Shown here piece by piece: positions 1-8,419 of a stretch of 64,000 nt of DNA. This stretch comes from Alistipes sp. Its GTDB lineage: Bacteria; Bacteroidota; Bacteroidia; Bacteroidales; Rikenellaceae. The translations under genes and the position numbers were made by a program. Numbering within the stretch: position 1 is the first letter of the stretch; each line of letters opens with the position of its first letter. The notes below the pieces were generated by a model. It was not told where the DNA came from, did no database searches, and saw nothing but the letters and a program-made list of their open reading frames with translations. Location of the stretch: positions 36,429-100,428 of the forward strand of contig JAHHQO010000011.1 of the NCBI GenBank assembly GCA_020026335.1, written 5' to 3'.

Positions 1-1074
1 CAGCTCGGGAAGAACCTCCTCCTTGAGCTCCTCGAATACCGAAGACATGTTCTTAATCTCGGTCTCGCGCTCTGCGGGAGAGTTGTAGAGGCTCAGAACC
101 TGAAGAATGAGGTTCTTGTCCTTGATGTCAGAGTTCTCAACCAACTCCTTGAAACCGTCCCAGTCCTCACCGTAAGCAGCGGCATCAACCTCGAGACCCG
201 AATCCTTGAGCAGCTTGGCAACAACCTTCTTACCCGACTCCGAACGAGCCTGCGAGAGCTTGTCGTTGAACTTCACTGCACCATCGGGCGAAGCATAACC
301 CTTAACGCTGATGTGCTGAGTAGCGCGGTCGTTCTGTGCCTTAGCGTCGATATCCTCCTTGAAAGCACCGAAGTTAGCCTTCTCCTTGTTCTTCTTGGTT
401 ACAGTCGACGAGTTGATAGCGTAGAGCAGGTCAGTCTTGTTGATGACTGTGGTTACCTTCTTGTAGTTGTTGTCTCTAACCTCCATCATGTCGGCGTAGT
501 TGAGGTCCTTCTGAAGAGTGTTCAGACCGTAAGCGATGGTCAGACCGAACTCCTTAGCCAGAGCAGCCTTAGCCTCCTCGTCGTTACCGTTGAGAACAGC
601 CTTCTCCTCCTTGGTGGGGATTGCACCGTTGTTGAGGTTTACCAAAGTAAACTCCTTGCACTTGCCACCGGGGCACTTGATCTCGGCGCGAACCTGCAAC
701 TCGCACTGGTCCATGCGGGGATCGTAGGGGAACTCGACGTGGTGAGTGTAGTTACCACCGTTAGCCTTGTCTACAACCTCGTAGTTCTCGTCAACCTTCG
801 AACCCTGGAGGTACTTGGCGGGAGCAGCAACCTCGCCACCCTTGAATACGATAACGGGAGTTACCTTGATGACAGCCTTAGCGTTGAAGTACTTAACGGG
901 GAACTTCACGTTAATATCAGCAGCGACCTTGCCGTTGTTGAGTGTAAGAATCTCGGGAGTAACGTTTACCGAAACTTCGTCACGATTCTTAGCCATCTTT
1001 TTGAAGCAGTTACAGCTTGAGAATGCCAAAGCGGCAGCTACAAGCACAACGCTCAATTTCATTAAGTTTTTCAT
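1..1074 (-). CDS. OmpA-like C-terminal domain lipoprotein (3' end beyond window)
   Basis: The frame is open from ATG at 1074 to the window edge, giving 358 residues with no stop. The N-terminus is a lipoprotein signal (MKNLMKLSVVLVAAALAF, then SSC), so Cys20-21 is the likely lipidation site in the SSCNC run. The middle looks like a beta-rich region. Near residues 255-290 comes an OmpA-family peptidoglycan-binding signature: HISVKGYASPDG, then N-x-x-LSQARSESGKKVV. Such proteins anchor the outer membrane to peptidoglycan; similar lipoproteins in Bacteroidota also act in fimbrial assembly, but no fimbrial genes are visible here. A good promoter lies about 140 bases upstream, so the 5' leader is long. 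The family assignment rests on the OmpA motif only. Confidence 0.75.
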   Translation of the reverse strand, partial: MKNLMKLSVVLVAAALAFSSCNCFKKMAKNRDEVSVNVTPEILTLNNGKVAADINVKFPVKYFNAKAVIKVTPVIVFKGGEVAAPAKYLQGSKVDENYEVVDKANGGNYTHHVEFPYDPRMDQCELQVRAEIKCPGGKCKEFTLVNLNNGAIPTKEEKAVLNGNDEEAKAALAKEFGLTIAYGLNTLQKDLNYADMMEVRDNNYKKVTTVINKTDLLYAINSSTVTKKNKEKANFGAFKEDIDAKAQNDRATQHISVKGYASPDGAVKFNDKLSQARSESGKKVVAKLLKDSGLEVDAAAYGEDWDGFKELVENSDIKDKNLILQVLSLYNSPAERETEIKNMSSVFEELKEEVLPEL

Positions 1075-1215
1075 GATAGATTAATTTAATGTGTTGATAA
1101 ATTTCTGTTTTCCGCTTGCCCTTGGGGAGCCATCCCAAATCTTACTTATATATATTACCACACTGCTGTGATATTATCCTAAGCCTAGGTTCCGAATATC
1201 GCCCTTTAAGCTATG

Positions 1216-1246
1216 CAAATATAGAAAAGTATGCCAAATTGTGCAA
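1216..1246 (-). promoter_or_regulatory. Bacteroidota promoter of the OmpA-like lipoprotein gene
   Basis: Read on the minus strand: TTG at 1246-1244, 20 bases, then TATATTTG at 1223-1216, matching the -33/-7 consensus TTG-N20-TAnnTTTG. It leaves a leader of about 135 nt before the ATG at 1074. Confidence 0.65.
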
Positions 1247-1287
1247 TATTTCCAGCTCATTTTTTCGAAGAATGAGCCGGAAATATT
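1245..1287 (-). terminator. Long perfect-stem hairpin downstream of pnp
   Basis: Arms 1245-1261 and 1271-1287 pair over 17 bp with one mismatch around a 9-base loop, 16 bases after the pnp stop. No T run follows on the minus strand, so it may be an RNA-end stabiliser or processing site rather than a classical intrinsic terminator. Confidence 0.55.
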
Positions 1288-1303
1288 ACATCACATATTT
1301 TTG

Positions 1304-3547
1304 CTATTCGTTCTTGTGTTCGGGGCGGGGTCTGCGCTCGCCTCTGTCGTGACGCTCACCGCGTTCCGAACGCTCGGGACGGGGTCTGCGCTCACGCTCC
1401 ACGTAACCCTCGGGTTTGGGGAGCAGGGCCTTGCGCGAGAGCTTCAGCTTGCCGGTCTTGGCATCGATACCGATGAGCTTCACATCGATTTCGTCACCCT
1501 CCTTCAAGCCGGTCTCCTCCATGGTCTCGAAACGCTTGTAGTCGATTTCCGAGATGTGGAGCAGGGCGTCCTTGCCGGGCATAATCTCAACGAAAGCACC
1601 GAAGGCTACAATCGAGCGAACCTTACCGTGGTAGGTCTCACCCACCTCGGGAACGGCTACGATAGCCTTGATGCGTGCCAGAGCGCCGTCCAAAGCCTGC
1701 TTGTCGCTACCGAAGATATCGACAATACCTTTCTGGTCCTCCTCGGTGATGGTGATGGTGGTACCGGTGGTCTTCTGAATATCCTGAATAACCTTACCGC
1801 CGGGGCCGATAACGGCACCAATCATATCCTGAGGAATGGTAATCTGCTTGATACGGGGAACGAAGGGACGGTAGTCCTCACGAGGCTCTGCGATGCACTC
1901 GGTAATCTTGTCGAGGATGTGCATACGACCCTTGCGAGCCTGCTCCAGAGCGGTAGCGAGCACCTCATACGACAGACCGTCCACCTTGATATCCATCTGA
2001 GTGGCGGTGATACCGTCACGAGTACCTGTTACCTTGAAGTCCATATCACCGAGGTGGTCCTCGTCACCGAGGATATCCGACAACACGGCCCACTTGCCGG
2101 TGGTCGAGTCGGTAATCAGACCCATGGCGATACCCGACACGGGCTTCTTCATCTTCACACCTGCATCCATGAGGGCGAGAGTACCTGCACAAACGGTAGC
2201 CATCGAAGATGAACCGTTCGACTCGAGGATATCGGATACCACACGTACTGCATAGGGATTCTCCTCGCCTACGGGAACCATAGGCTTGAGGGCTCTCCAT
2301 GCCAGGTGACCGTGACCAATCTCACGGCGGCTCAAACCGCGGGCTGCCTTAGCCTCGCCGGTCGAGAAGGGAGGGAAGTTGTAGTGCAGCACGAACTGCT
2401 CCGAACCCTGAACGAGCACCTCGTCCTTGACCTTCTCATCGAGTTTGGTACCCAGAGTGACGGTAGCCAGCGACTGGGTCTCACCACGGGTGAAGATCGC
2501 CGAACCGTGAGCTGCGGGCAGGTAGCCGACCTCGCACCAGATGGGGCGGATTTCGTCGGTCTTACGGCCGTCGAGACGCTTGCCCTCGTCGAGAATCATG
2601 TTACGCATGGCCTTCTTCAGCACATCGTCGTGGAAATATTTGTGAATCAGGGGAGCTTTCTCTACCAGCTCCTCCTCGGTGTAGCGCGATGCGAACTCCT
2701 CCTCCAGAGCGTTGAACAAATCCTCACGCTCGTGCTTCATGGTGCCGCTGGTGGCAATCTGATAAGCGCGGTCGTAGAGCTCCTTGATGATGGTCTGACG
2801 CAGCTCCTCGTCGTTCACCTCGTGGCAGTAGGTACGCTTTACGTCCTTGCCCAGCTCCTTCGAGAGCTCCATCTGAACGGCGCAGTGCTTCTTGATTTCC
2901 TCGTGAGCGAACTTGATGGCACCGAGCATAACCTCCTCGGATACCTCCTTCATCTCACCCTCGACCATAAGGATGTTGTCGATGGTACCTGCGACCATGA
3001 TGTCGAGGTCTACATCGTTCATCTGCGAGAATGCGGGGTTGATGACATACTCGCCGTTGATGCGGGCTACGCGAACCTCCGAGATGGGGCCGCCGAATGG
3101 AATGTCAGAAACTGCGAGGGCTGACGACGCTGCCAGACCTGCCAGTGCATCGGGCTGAATGTCTTTGTCAGCCGAGATGAGGTTTACGGTTACGTAAACT
3201 TCGGCGTGATAATCTGCGGGGAAGAGGGGGCGGAGTGCACGGTCGATGAGGCGGGCTACAAGAATCTCGCTATCATTGGCTTTTCCTTCTCTCTTCATAA
3301 AACCACCGGGGAAGCGTCCGCAAGCGGCATACTTTTCTTTGTATTCCACCTGCAAAGGCATGAAATCGGTGTCGGGTTTTGCGTCTTTGGCAGCAACTAC
3401 CGTGGCGAGCAACATGGTGTCACCCATCTTTACCACAACAGAGCCGTCGGCCTGCTTGGCCAATTTGCCCGTTTCAATCTCAATCTGGCGACCATCGCTC
3501 AGAGTAATGACTTTACGGACAGCGTTGTACAGCTTCTTCTCTTCCAT
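1304..3547 (-). CDS. pnp: Polyribonucleotide nucleotidyltransferase (PNPase)
   Basis: This is the phosphorolytic 3'-to-5' exoribonuclease of mRNA turnover, a cytoplasmic trimer and degradosome partner. The 747 residues have the full family architecture: two RNase PH-like domains (about 10-230 and 320-560), with the second-core motifs GSSSMAT near 445-451 and GDEDHLGDMD near 494-503; a KH domain with its GPGG loop at 581-584; and an S1 domain at about 637-706. An Arg/Glu/Pro-rich tail of about 38 residues follows (710-747), as in other Bacteroidota PNPases; it is probably disordered and may bind RNA or partners. It lies downstream of rpsO in the same direction, the classical rpsO-pnp order, but a terminator separates them. 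Confidence 0.98.
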   Translation of the reverse strand: MEEKKLYNAVRKVITLSDGRQIEIETGKLAKQADGSVVVKMGDTMLLATVVAAKDAKPDTDFMPLQVEYKEKYAACGRFPGGFMKREGKANDSEILVARLIDRALRPLFPADYHAEVYVTVNLISADKDIQPDALAGLAASSALAVSDIPFGGPISEVRVARINGEYVINPAFSQMNDVDLDIMVAGTIDNILMVEGEMKEVSEEVMLGAIKFAHEEIKKHCAVQMELSKELGKDVKRTYCHEVNDEELRQTIIKELYDRAYQIATSGTMKHEREDLFNALEEEFASRYTEEELVEKAPLIHKYFHDDVLKKAMRNMILDEGKRLDGRKTDEIRPIWCEVGYLPAAHGSAIFTRGETQSLATVTLGTKLDEKVKDEVLVQGSEQFVLHYNFPPFSTGEAKAARGLSRREIGHGHLAWRALKPMVPVGEENPYAVRVVSDILESNGSSSMATVCAGTLALMDAGVKMKKPVSGIAMGLITDSTTGKWAVLSDILGDEDHLGDMDFKVTGTRDGITATQMDIKVDGLSYEVLATALEQARKGRMHILDKITECIAEPREDYRPFVPRIKQITIPQDMIGAVIGPGGKVIQDIQKTTGTTITITEEDQKGIVDIFGSDKQALDGALARIKAIVAVPEVGETYHGKVRSIVAFGAFVEIMPGKDALLHISEIDYKRFETMEETGLKEGDEIDVKLIGIDAKTGKLKLSRKALLPKPEGYVERERRPRPERSERGERHDRGERRPRPEHKNE

Positions 3548-3589
3548 AAAATTTTTTACCTATAATGTGTTTCGATATATAACTTTTTT

Positions 3590-3629
3590 AATGAAAAATG
3601 AAGGCAATCCCCTGGGGGTTGCCCTCATT
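3590..3629 (-). terminator. Intrinsic terminator after rpsO
   Basis: GC-rich hairpin with arms 3597-3612 and 3615-3629, followed on the minus strand by a T-rich stretch. It lies between rpsO and pnp, so the two can be uncoupled. Confidence 0.8.
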
Positions 3630-3641
3630 TCTTCCTCGGGA

Positions 3642-3914
3642 TTACTTACGGAGGTTCAAAGTCTTGATGATTGCGCGGTAACGCTCGATATCAACCTCTT
3701 TCAAGTACTCCAACAACTGGCGACGCTTACCTACCAGACGCAGCAATGAACGCTGTGTACCGAAGTCGTGCTTGTTGTTCTTGAGGTGGTTCGTAAGGTG
3801 GTTAATACGGTACGAAAACAATGCGATTTGGCTCTCGGGAGAACCAGTGTCAGTGTTAGACTTGCCGTACTGACCGAAAAGCTCCTGCTTTTTCTCAGCT
3901 GTTAAATAAGCCAT
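3642..3914 (-). CDS. rpsO: 30S ribosomal protein S15
   Basis: A 90-residue protein of the usual S15 length. It is a primary 16S rRNA-binding protein of the small-subunit platform. The sequence shows the family's hallmark helices: DTGSPESQIALFSYRINHLTNHLKNNKHDF, split here as DTGSPESQIALF and INHLTNHLK, followed by RSLLRLVGKRRQLLEYL. It ends in LNLRK, as in Bacteroidota S15, rather than a longer tail. A TACCTTTG -7 element lies about 70 bases upstream, and an intrinsic terminator follows before pnp. Confidence 0.98.
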   Translation of the reverse strand: MAYLTAEKKQELFGQYGKSNTDTGSPESQIALFSYRINHLTNHLKNNKHDFGTQRSLLRLVGKRRQLLEYLKEVDIERYRAIIKTLNLRK

Positions 3915-3985
3915 TGTAATATAAGTTTATTTAGTTCCACTCTACGACGCATTCCCCCTACTGTGAATAACGCCAGAGCGTTCGG

Positions 3986-3993
3986 CAAAGGTA
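3986..3993 (-). promoter_or_regulatory. -7 element of the rpsO promoter
   Basis: TACCTTTG on the minus strand fits TAnnTTTG. It lies 72 bases upstream of the rpsO ATG. No clear TTG was found at the expected -33 spacing. Confidence 0.5.
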
Positions 3994-4076
3994 TAAAATA
4001 ATTGAGAATAAACCGCCTAAAAGCGAAAAATATTCCTATTTTATAGTATAAATTTCATCTTCTTGTGTGAAAATAG

Positions 4077-4084
4077 TATTTTTG
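4077..4084 (+). promoter_or_regulatory. -7 element of the apbE promoter
   Basis: TATTTTTG matches TAnnTTTG and lies 12 bases before the chosen apbE start. It lies downstream of the GTG at 4067, so that upstream start is unlikely to be used. Confidence 0.5.
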
Positions 4085-4096
4085 CGGATAAAAGAG

Positions 4097-5119
4097 ATGA
4101 AAATTATGCGAAAATTGGGAGCTGTAATCTGTGGCGCGATGATGGTCGCCGGCCTTGTGTGGGGCTGTGCTCCGCGCCACGAATATGTGAGTGTGAGCCG
4201 CGAGATGCTGGGTACGACCATGCATCTGACGGCCGATGTCGAGGGGGTGACCCAACAGGAGGTCTTCCGCATGGCCGGTGAGGTCGATGCCGAGGCGAAG
4301 GCTTCGATGTCGATATTCGACCCCACATCGCTCTTGAGTCGCATCAATGCCAACCGCACCGATTCGGTGGACGCCCACATCGCGTTCAACCTCCGTCTGG
4401 CGGACTCCGTGTCGCGCCTCTGTGAGGGACGTTACGATGTGACGGTCAAGCCGTTGGTCGAGGCGTGGGGCTTTGCGGGCAAGGAGCACGGCAGGCGTCC
4501 CAATGTCGATTCGCTGCTCCAATTTGTGGGATACGACAAGGTGAAAATCGAGAACGGCCGTCTGGTGAAAGCCGACGAGCGTATGCAGCTCGATTTCAAC
4601 TCGATAGCCAAGGGGTACACGGTCGATATGCTGGCGCACCGTCTCGAGGAGCTGGGCGCGAAGAACTACATGGTGGAGATTGGTGGCGAGGTGGTCTGCA
4701 AGGGACTCAGCCCCAAGAACCGTGAGTGGAGAATCGGTGTGGAGACCCCCTTTGACGGCAACATGACCGAGGGCGATTACCTCACCCGCGTGGTGCAAAT
4801 CAACGAGGGCGCACTCGCCACTTCGGGCAACTACCGCCGCTTCTACCTCGATGCCGACGGCCGCAAGGTGGCACACACCATCGACCCCCGCACGGGTTGC
4901 AGTGTCCTCTCGCGCCTGCTGTCGGCCACCGTGGTGGCACCCACCTGTGCCGAGGCGGACGCCTTCGGTACGATGTTCATGGCTCTGGGTGCCGATGACG
5001 CGATGGCGTTTGTTGAGAAGCACCCCCACATGAAGGTGCTCTTTATCTTTGCCGGAGAAAAGGAGGACGACTACGAGGTCTACATCTCTCCGGCGATGCA
5101 ACCTCTGATATTGGAATAG
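4097..5119 (+). CDS. apbE: FAD:protein FMN transferase lipoprotein (ApbE)
   Basis: ApbE transfers FMN from FAD onto Thr/Ser of target proteins such as Rnf and Nqr subunits, acting outside the inner membrane. The protein has a lipoprotein signal ending in LVWGC and ApbE landmarks in order: EMLGTTMHL, FNSIAKGYTVD, the GGEV strand, TSGNYRRFY, the flavin/metal motif HTIDPRTG, and the late ADAFGTMFMALG segment. An in-frame GTG at 4067 would add ten residues, but it precedes the -7 element; I therefore start at ATG 4097 (340 residues). ATG 4106 is also possible. The lipid kinase gene follows 15 bases downstream, probably cotranscribed. No Rnf or Nqr genes are in the window. Confidence 0.93.
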   Translation: MKIMRKLGAVICGAMMVAGLVWGCAPRHEYVSVSREMLGTTMHLTADVEGVTQQEVFRMAGEVDAEAKASMSIFDPTSLLSRINANRTDSVDAHIAFNLRLADSVSRLCEGRYDVTVKPLVEAWGFAGKEHGRRPNVDSLLQFVGYDKVKIENGRLVKADERMQLDFNSIAKGYTVDMLAHRLEELGAKNYMVEIGGEVVCKGLSPKNREWRIGVETPFDGNMTEGDYLTRVVQINEGALATSGNYRRFYLDADGRKVAHTIDPRTGCSVLSRLLSATVVAPTCAEADAFGTMFMALGADDAMAFVEKHPHMKVLFIFAGEKEDDYEVYISPAMQPLILE

Positions 5120-5134
5120 ATATTTTTTTGAGAT

Positions 5135-6010
5135 ATGAAGAAAGCTGTATTTCTCTACAACACCCGTTCGGGAAAGGGTAAAATCGAAAAGTGTGCCGAC
5201 CAAATCTGCGAGATTTTCCGTCAGAACGGCTGGGACATCACTCCGCAGCTCATTGCCTTCGACAAAAACCCCTTTGACGGACACGAAGACATCGACCTCA
5301 TGGTGGCGGCCGGCGGTGACGGAACCGTGAATTTCGTGCTCAACGCCATGAAGAAGAAGGGATTGGATATCCCCGTGGGCGTGATTCCCGCCGGCACGGC
5401 GAACGATTTTGCCGGAGCGGTCGGTATGTCGAAAAATCCGCTGAAGGCTGCCCTTCAGATTGCCACGGGTGTGGAGGACAGGGTCGATTGCGGCAAGGTC
5501 AATGACATCTATTTTGTCAATGTCTTCTCGTTCGGCATCTTCACCACCACCTCGCAGCGCACCTCCGACGAGGTGAAACACAAAATCGGCAAGCTGGCCT
5601 ACATCATCGAGGGCTTCAAGGAGTTCCGCGCCATGCACGCCGTGCCTCTGGAAGTGGTGGCTGACGGACGCTCGTTCGACCTCAGCTCACTCATGGTGCT
5701 GGTCTTCAACGGCGAGACCGCCGGAGGTTTCCACCTCGCACGCCGCTCCTCGATTAAGGACGGCAAGTTCGACTGCCTGATGCTGGAGAAAAAGAACTTC
5801 CTGCGCTCGACTCTGGCGATGGGTCGCTACCTCATGGGCGGTAATCCCAACATCGTCCACCACTTGCAGGTGCGCGAGCTGGACATCCGCTCCACCATCA
5901 ACGAGCCGACCGATGTCGATGGTCAGAAAGGTGCTGAATTTCCGCTCCATATCGAGTGTCTCGAGGGCGGATTGCGCGTCATGGCTCCGCGCGAATCGCA
6001 CCGTGAATAA
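5135..6010 (+). CDS. Diacylglycerol kinase-family lipid kinase (YegS/BmrU-like)
   Basis: The 291-residue length is typical of this soluble or peripheral lipid-kinase family, which phosphorylates diacylglycerol or related lipids with ATP. The catalytic domain shows the nucleotide-binding GGDGTVNFVLNAM near residues 64-76 and the PAGTANDFA loop near 88-96, both diagnostic. The C-terminal beta-sandwich has the usual Asp-rich ends (DVDGQKG). It sits 15 bases after apbE and likely shares its transcript. The lipid substrate cannot be told from sequence; recycling of diacylglycerol from lipid turnover is the family's usual role. Confidence 0.9.
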   Translation: MKKAVFLYNTRSGKGKIEKCADQICEIFRQNGWDITPQLIAFDKNPFDGHEDIDLMVAAGGDGTVNFVLNAMKKKGLDIPVGVIPAGTANDFAGAVGMSKNPLKAALQIATGVEDRVDCGKVNDIYFVNVFSFGIFTTTSQRTSDEVKHKIGKLAYIIEGFKEFRAMHAVPLEVVADGRSFDLSSLMVLVFNGETAGGFHLARRSSIKDGKFDCLMLEKKNFLRSTLAMGRYLMGGNPNIVHHLQVRELDIRSTINEPTDVDGQKGAEFPLHIECLEGGLRVMAPRESHRE

Positions 6011-6040
6011 AAATTTTTGGAAACTTTGGTTGCCGAATAC

Positions 6041-6071
6041 TTGTAATTTCGCCGCCGTTTTGTTAAATTTG
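6041..6071 (+). promoter_or_regulatory. Promoter of the AraC-family regulator
   Basis: TTG at 6041-6043, a 20-base spacer, then TAAATTTG at 6064-6071, 19 bases before the ATG at 6091. Good match to the Bacteroidota sigma-ABfr consensus. Confidence 0.7.
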
Positions 6072-6090
6072 TCGGAAAAATTGTGCTATT

Positions 6091-6993
6091 ATGGCTGATG
6101 CTCCTAAAACAGGAAGGGAAAATCTGCGCAAAGTCTCTATTTCGCGCATCAAAAAGGAGATGAGTGACGTCTTCTATCTTTCTGATGATTTGGTAATTAC
6201 AACGCTCGATACTCAACGCAACACCACTGCTGAATATCCTGTATCCATTGACGGCTTCTCGGCAATCATCATGATGACGGGTGAAGCCACGGTGTCCATC
6301 GACATGGTGAATTATCAGGTGAAGCCTAATACGATTGTTTTCTTCAATCCCGACACCATTATCCGCACGGTGAAGTGTTCTGCCAATGCGGCGGCCTATG
6401 TGCTGGCCTTCTCCAAGTCGTTTGTCAATGAGATTCAAATCGACCTTTCGACCTCGTTGCCCGTTTATATGCGATTTGGCAAGGCTCCCGTTTTGCAGGT
6501 CACACAGCAGGACGTGGACGAGATACGCCAGCTCTTCCAGCTCATCAAGACCATGCTCAAGAGCGACAAGGAGCGTTACCGCCACGAGATTATCCGCACA
6601 CTCTTCACCACGGCATTCTATTTCATCACGGAGATTAACCAGCGCGAACAGCCCGGAGAGCAGAAGCAGGGTCGTTGCGAGGTCATCTTCAATCAGTTTG
6701 TGGAGCTGTTACAGAAGTACAACACCCGCGAACGCAATGTCAGTTTCTACGCCAAGCAGCTCGACATCACGCCCAAGTATCTTTCATCGGTAGTCAAAGA
6801 GGTGAGCGGTAAGACTGCGGCACGCTGGATTGACGAGTCGGTTATTCTGGAGGCAAAAACTCTGCTGAAATACTCGGGACTGAGTATTCAGGAGATTGCC
6901 TACAAACTGAATTTCTCGACCCAGTCGTTCTTCGGCAAATACTTCAAACAGCACACCGGAACATCTCCTTCGCGCTACAAGCGTAAAGGTTGA
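6091..6993 (+). CDS. AraC-family transcriptional regulator
   Basis: A cytoplasmic DNA-binding regulator of 300 residues. The N-terminal half (about 30-150) resembles a cupin-like ligand-binding region with no recognisable ligand motif. The C-terminal 100 residues carry the double helix-turn-helix of AraC/XylS: AKQLDITPKYLSSVVKE, then LSIQEIAYKLNFSTQSFFGKYFK and the closing GTSPSRYK. It has its own promoter and a strong terminator, so it forms a single-gene unit. The divergent or adjacent target is not evident; the downstream sigma operon runs convergently. Confidence 0.93.
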   Translation: MADAPKTGRENLRKVSISRIKKEMSDVFYLSDDLVITTLDTQRNTTAEYPVSIDGFSAIIMMTGEATVSIDMVNYQVKPNTIVFFNPDTIIRTVKCSANAAAYVLAFSKSFVNEIQIDLSTSLPVYMRFGKAPVLQVTQQDVDEIRQLFQLIKTMLKSDKERYRHEIIRTLFTTAFYFITEINQREQPGEQKQGRCEVIFNQFVELLQKYNTRERNVSFYAKQLDITPKYLSSVVKEVSGKTAARWIDESVILEAKTLLKYSGLSIQEIAYKLNFSTQSFFGKYFKQHTGTSPSRYKRKG

Positions 6994-7016
6994 CAGATAT
7001 AAACCTATTTATGGAA

Positions 7017-7049
7017 CAGCCTGCCCCGTTGAGGAGCAGGCTGCTTTTT
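7017..7049 (+). terminator. Intrinsic terminator of the AraC gene
   Basis: Eight-bp GC-rich stem (7017-7024 with 7036-7043) followed by C and five T residues. Confidence 0.8.
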
Positions 7050-7088
7050 GTTGTGGAATGTAGGTCTGGAGCGTGTGGTCGCTTCCTG

Positions 7089-7475
7089 TTATCGGTTGCG
7101 GAAGGGGACAAACGAAAATATCATTCCTGCGGCGAGGAGAACGATGAGTGCCGATACCGCCACGGTGGTGTAGGGGTTGGTGCCCAGCACACCGAGGTGA
7201 CGCACCCACAACATGACTACCGCAAGGGTCACGCAGGTGATGACGCAGGTGACAACAGCGTCCCGAACCGATTGGCGGTACTCGCGTTTCGCCTTTCGGA
7301 GCAGCCACTCGGCATAGGCCTTCGAGAGTTCGGGGTCCATGGTCTGCATTGCCTGTGGGGTGGGTAGCCACTCGATGTTCTTTCGGAGTCGCTCCATGAA
7401 TTGTTCGCCGTCCTCGGGAAGCAACTCCCCGGCATAGTGGTTGAAAAATTCAACGATGTCTTTATCTTGTTTCAT
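7089..7475 (-). CDS. Small membrane protein of a sigma factor operon, possible anti-sigma factor
   Basis: I do not recognise this 128-residue family. It has a soluble N-terminal segment of about 65 residues, including a basic amphipathic stretch (LLRKAKREYRQSVRDA), then two predicted membrane helices (about 70-90 and 100-122) and a short basic end. It starts 2 bases after the ECF sigma factor stops, so the two are translationally close. Position and topology suggest an anti-sigma factor. The usual zinc anti-sigma motif (HxxxCxxC) is absent, so this is inference from context only. Confidence 0.6.
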   Translation of the reverse strand: MKQDKDIVEFFNHYAGELLPEDGEQFMERLRKNIEWLPTPQAMQTMDPELSKAYAEWLLRKAKREYRQSVRDAVVTCVITCVTLAVVMLWVRHLGVLGTNPYTTVAVSALIVLLAAGMIFSFVPFRNR

Positions 7476-7477
7476 TT

Positions 7478-7969
7478 CTATTCCTCCAATGTTTGCAATC
7501 GTAGTTTGAGATGAGCCCGTGCCCGTGAGAGATGCGACTTTATCGTGCCGGAGGGCATATCCGTGACCTGGGTGATTTCCACGATGGAACGCTCCTCCAT
7601 GTAGAAGAGCAACACGCAGATTTTCTCTCTGTCCGACAACCCCTCTATGGCATCGTAGAGCGGTTGGTAATTCTTTTCAGTCTCCTGCTCGGCGGCTATC
7701 TTCCGACAGGGCGGTGCATCGAGTGGGGTGTTTGACTTCTCTTTTTCTTTGGAAGTGCTCCAGTCCGAAAAGGTGTTGTAGGCGATGCGGTAGAGCCATG
7801 TCGAGAATTTCGATTTTCCGTTGAAGTCTCCGTAATGGAGATAGGCCTTTATCAAAGCCTCCTGCGCAATATCGTCGGCTGTGGAGGTGTCACGACACAG
7901 CGAGCGCAGGAACCTTCTCAAAGGTGCCTGCTCCCGCTCCACTGCCTTTATGAATTGCTCGCGCGTCAT
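7478..7969 (-). CDS. ECF-type RNA polymerase sigma factor
   Basis: At 163 residues this is a typical group 4 sigma factor. Region 2 is at about 15-75, with DIAQEALIKAYLH and the conserved FSTWLYRIAYNTFSDW. Region 4 is at about 105-160, with LSDREKICVLLFYMEERSI and the helix-turn-helix ending SGTIKSHLSRARAHLKLRL. It would redirect RNA polymerase to a small regulon. Its ATG directly abuts the stop of the upstream DUF6249 gene, and the small membrane protein starts 2 bases later; the three form one operon. No TAnnTTTG element is obvious in front of the operon, which would fit autoregulation by this sigma factor. Confidence 0.95.
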   Translation of the reverse strand: MTREQFIKAVEREQAPLRRFLRSLCRDTSTADDIAQEALIKAYLHYGDFNGKSKFSTWLYRIAYNTFSDWSTSKEKEKSNTPLDAPPCRKIAAEQETEKNYQPLYDAIEGLSDREKICVLLFYMEERSIVEITQVTDMPSGTIKSHLSRARAHLKLRLQTLEE

Positions 7970-8419
7970 CTATCGCTCTTTGTTGTGGAGTTGCTGCAAG
8001 GCCTGCTCCTCGTCTTTTATGTCCTCGGCAAGCATCTTCTTACCCACGAAATACCAAACCAACAAACCCACACCGACAGCCGTGATGGCGATGGCGAACT
8101 TCGGCAAGTCGGTCTCCTGTGAGAAGATGTTCCCAATCAGGAATGACAATCCGAGGAGTGTGAAGCAGACACCGCCTGCCAGACGGTTGAGCAACATGGT
8201 TTTGAGTGTGGCTTTTGAGGAGAGGGATTTTTTACCCTCGTCCAAGAGGAGGTCGGAATTGATTTCCACACCGTTCTCCACACATTTCTCCAGAAAAGAG
8301 AACTTTTTTTCGTACTTCGCTTTCTTGGTGAGGTTGACAATAAGTACGATTGCAACCGGTAAAATAAATGCAACACATACGGGCAGTAAGAATGCAGTGA
8401 AAAATTCCTCAGAATCCAT
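7970..8419 (-). CDS. DUF6249-like membrane protein, first gene of the sigma operon
   Basis: The 149 residues show one N-terminal membrane helix (about 8-30), a basic cytoplasmic stretch of about 55 residues (NLTKKAKYEKKFSFLEKCVENGV), two further membrane helices (about 80-97 and 106-126) and a charged C-terminus. The pattern resembles the DUF6249 family often found beside ECF sigma factors in Bacteroidota; I assign it from memory of that pattern with moderate confidence. The stop codon touches the start codon of the sigma factor. Its function is unknown; a membrane sensor or a regulator of the sigma factor is plausible. Confidence 0.65.
   Translation of the reverse strand: MDSEEFFTAFLLPVCVAFILPVAIVLIVNLTKKAKYEKKFSFLEKCVENGVEINSDLLLDEGKKSLSSKATLKTMLLNRLAGGVCFTLLGLSFLIGNIFSQETDLPKFAIAITAVGVGLLVWYFVGKKMLAEDIKDEEQALQQLHNKER

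Noticed and set aside
1241..2212. Long + strand frames opposite pnp, and similar long frames opposite other core genes
   Set aside because: They are antisense shadows caused by codon bias; the genes on the other strand have clear family motifs.
4067..4096. GTG start of apbE
   Set aside because: It precedes the -7 promoter element, so it would not be in the transcript; ATG 4097 gives a proper lipoprotein signal.
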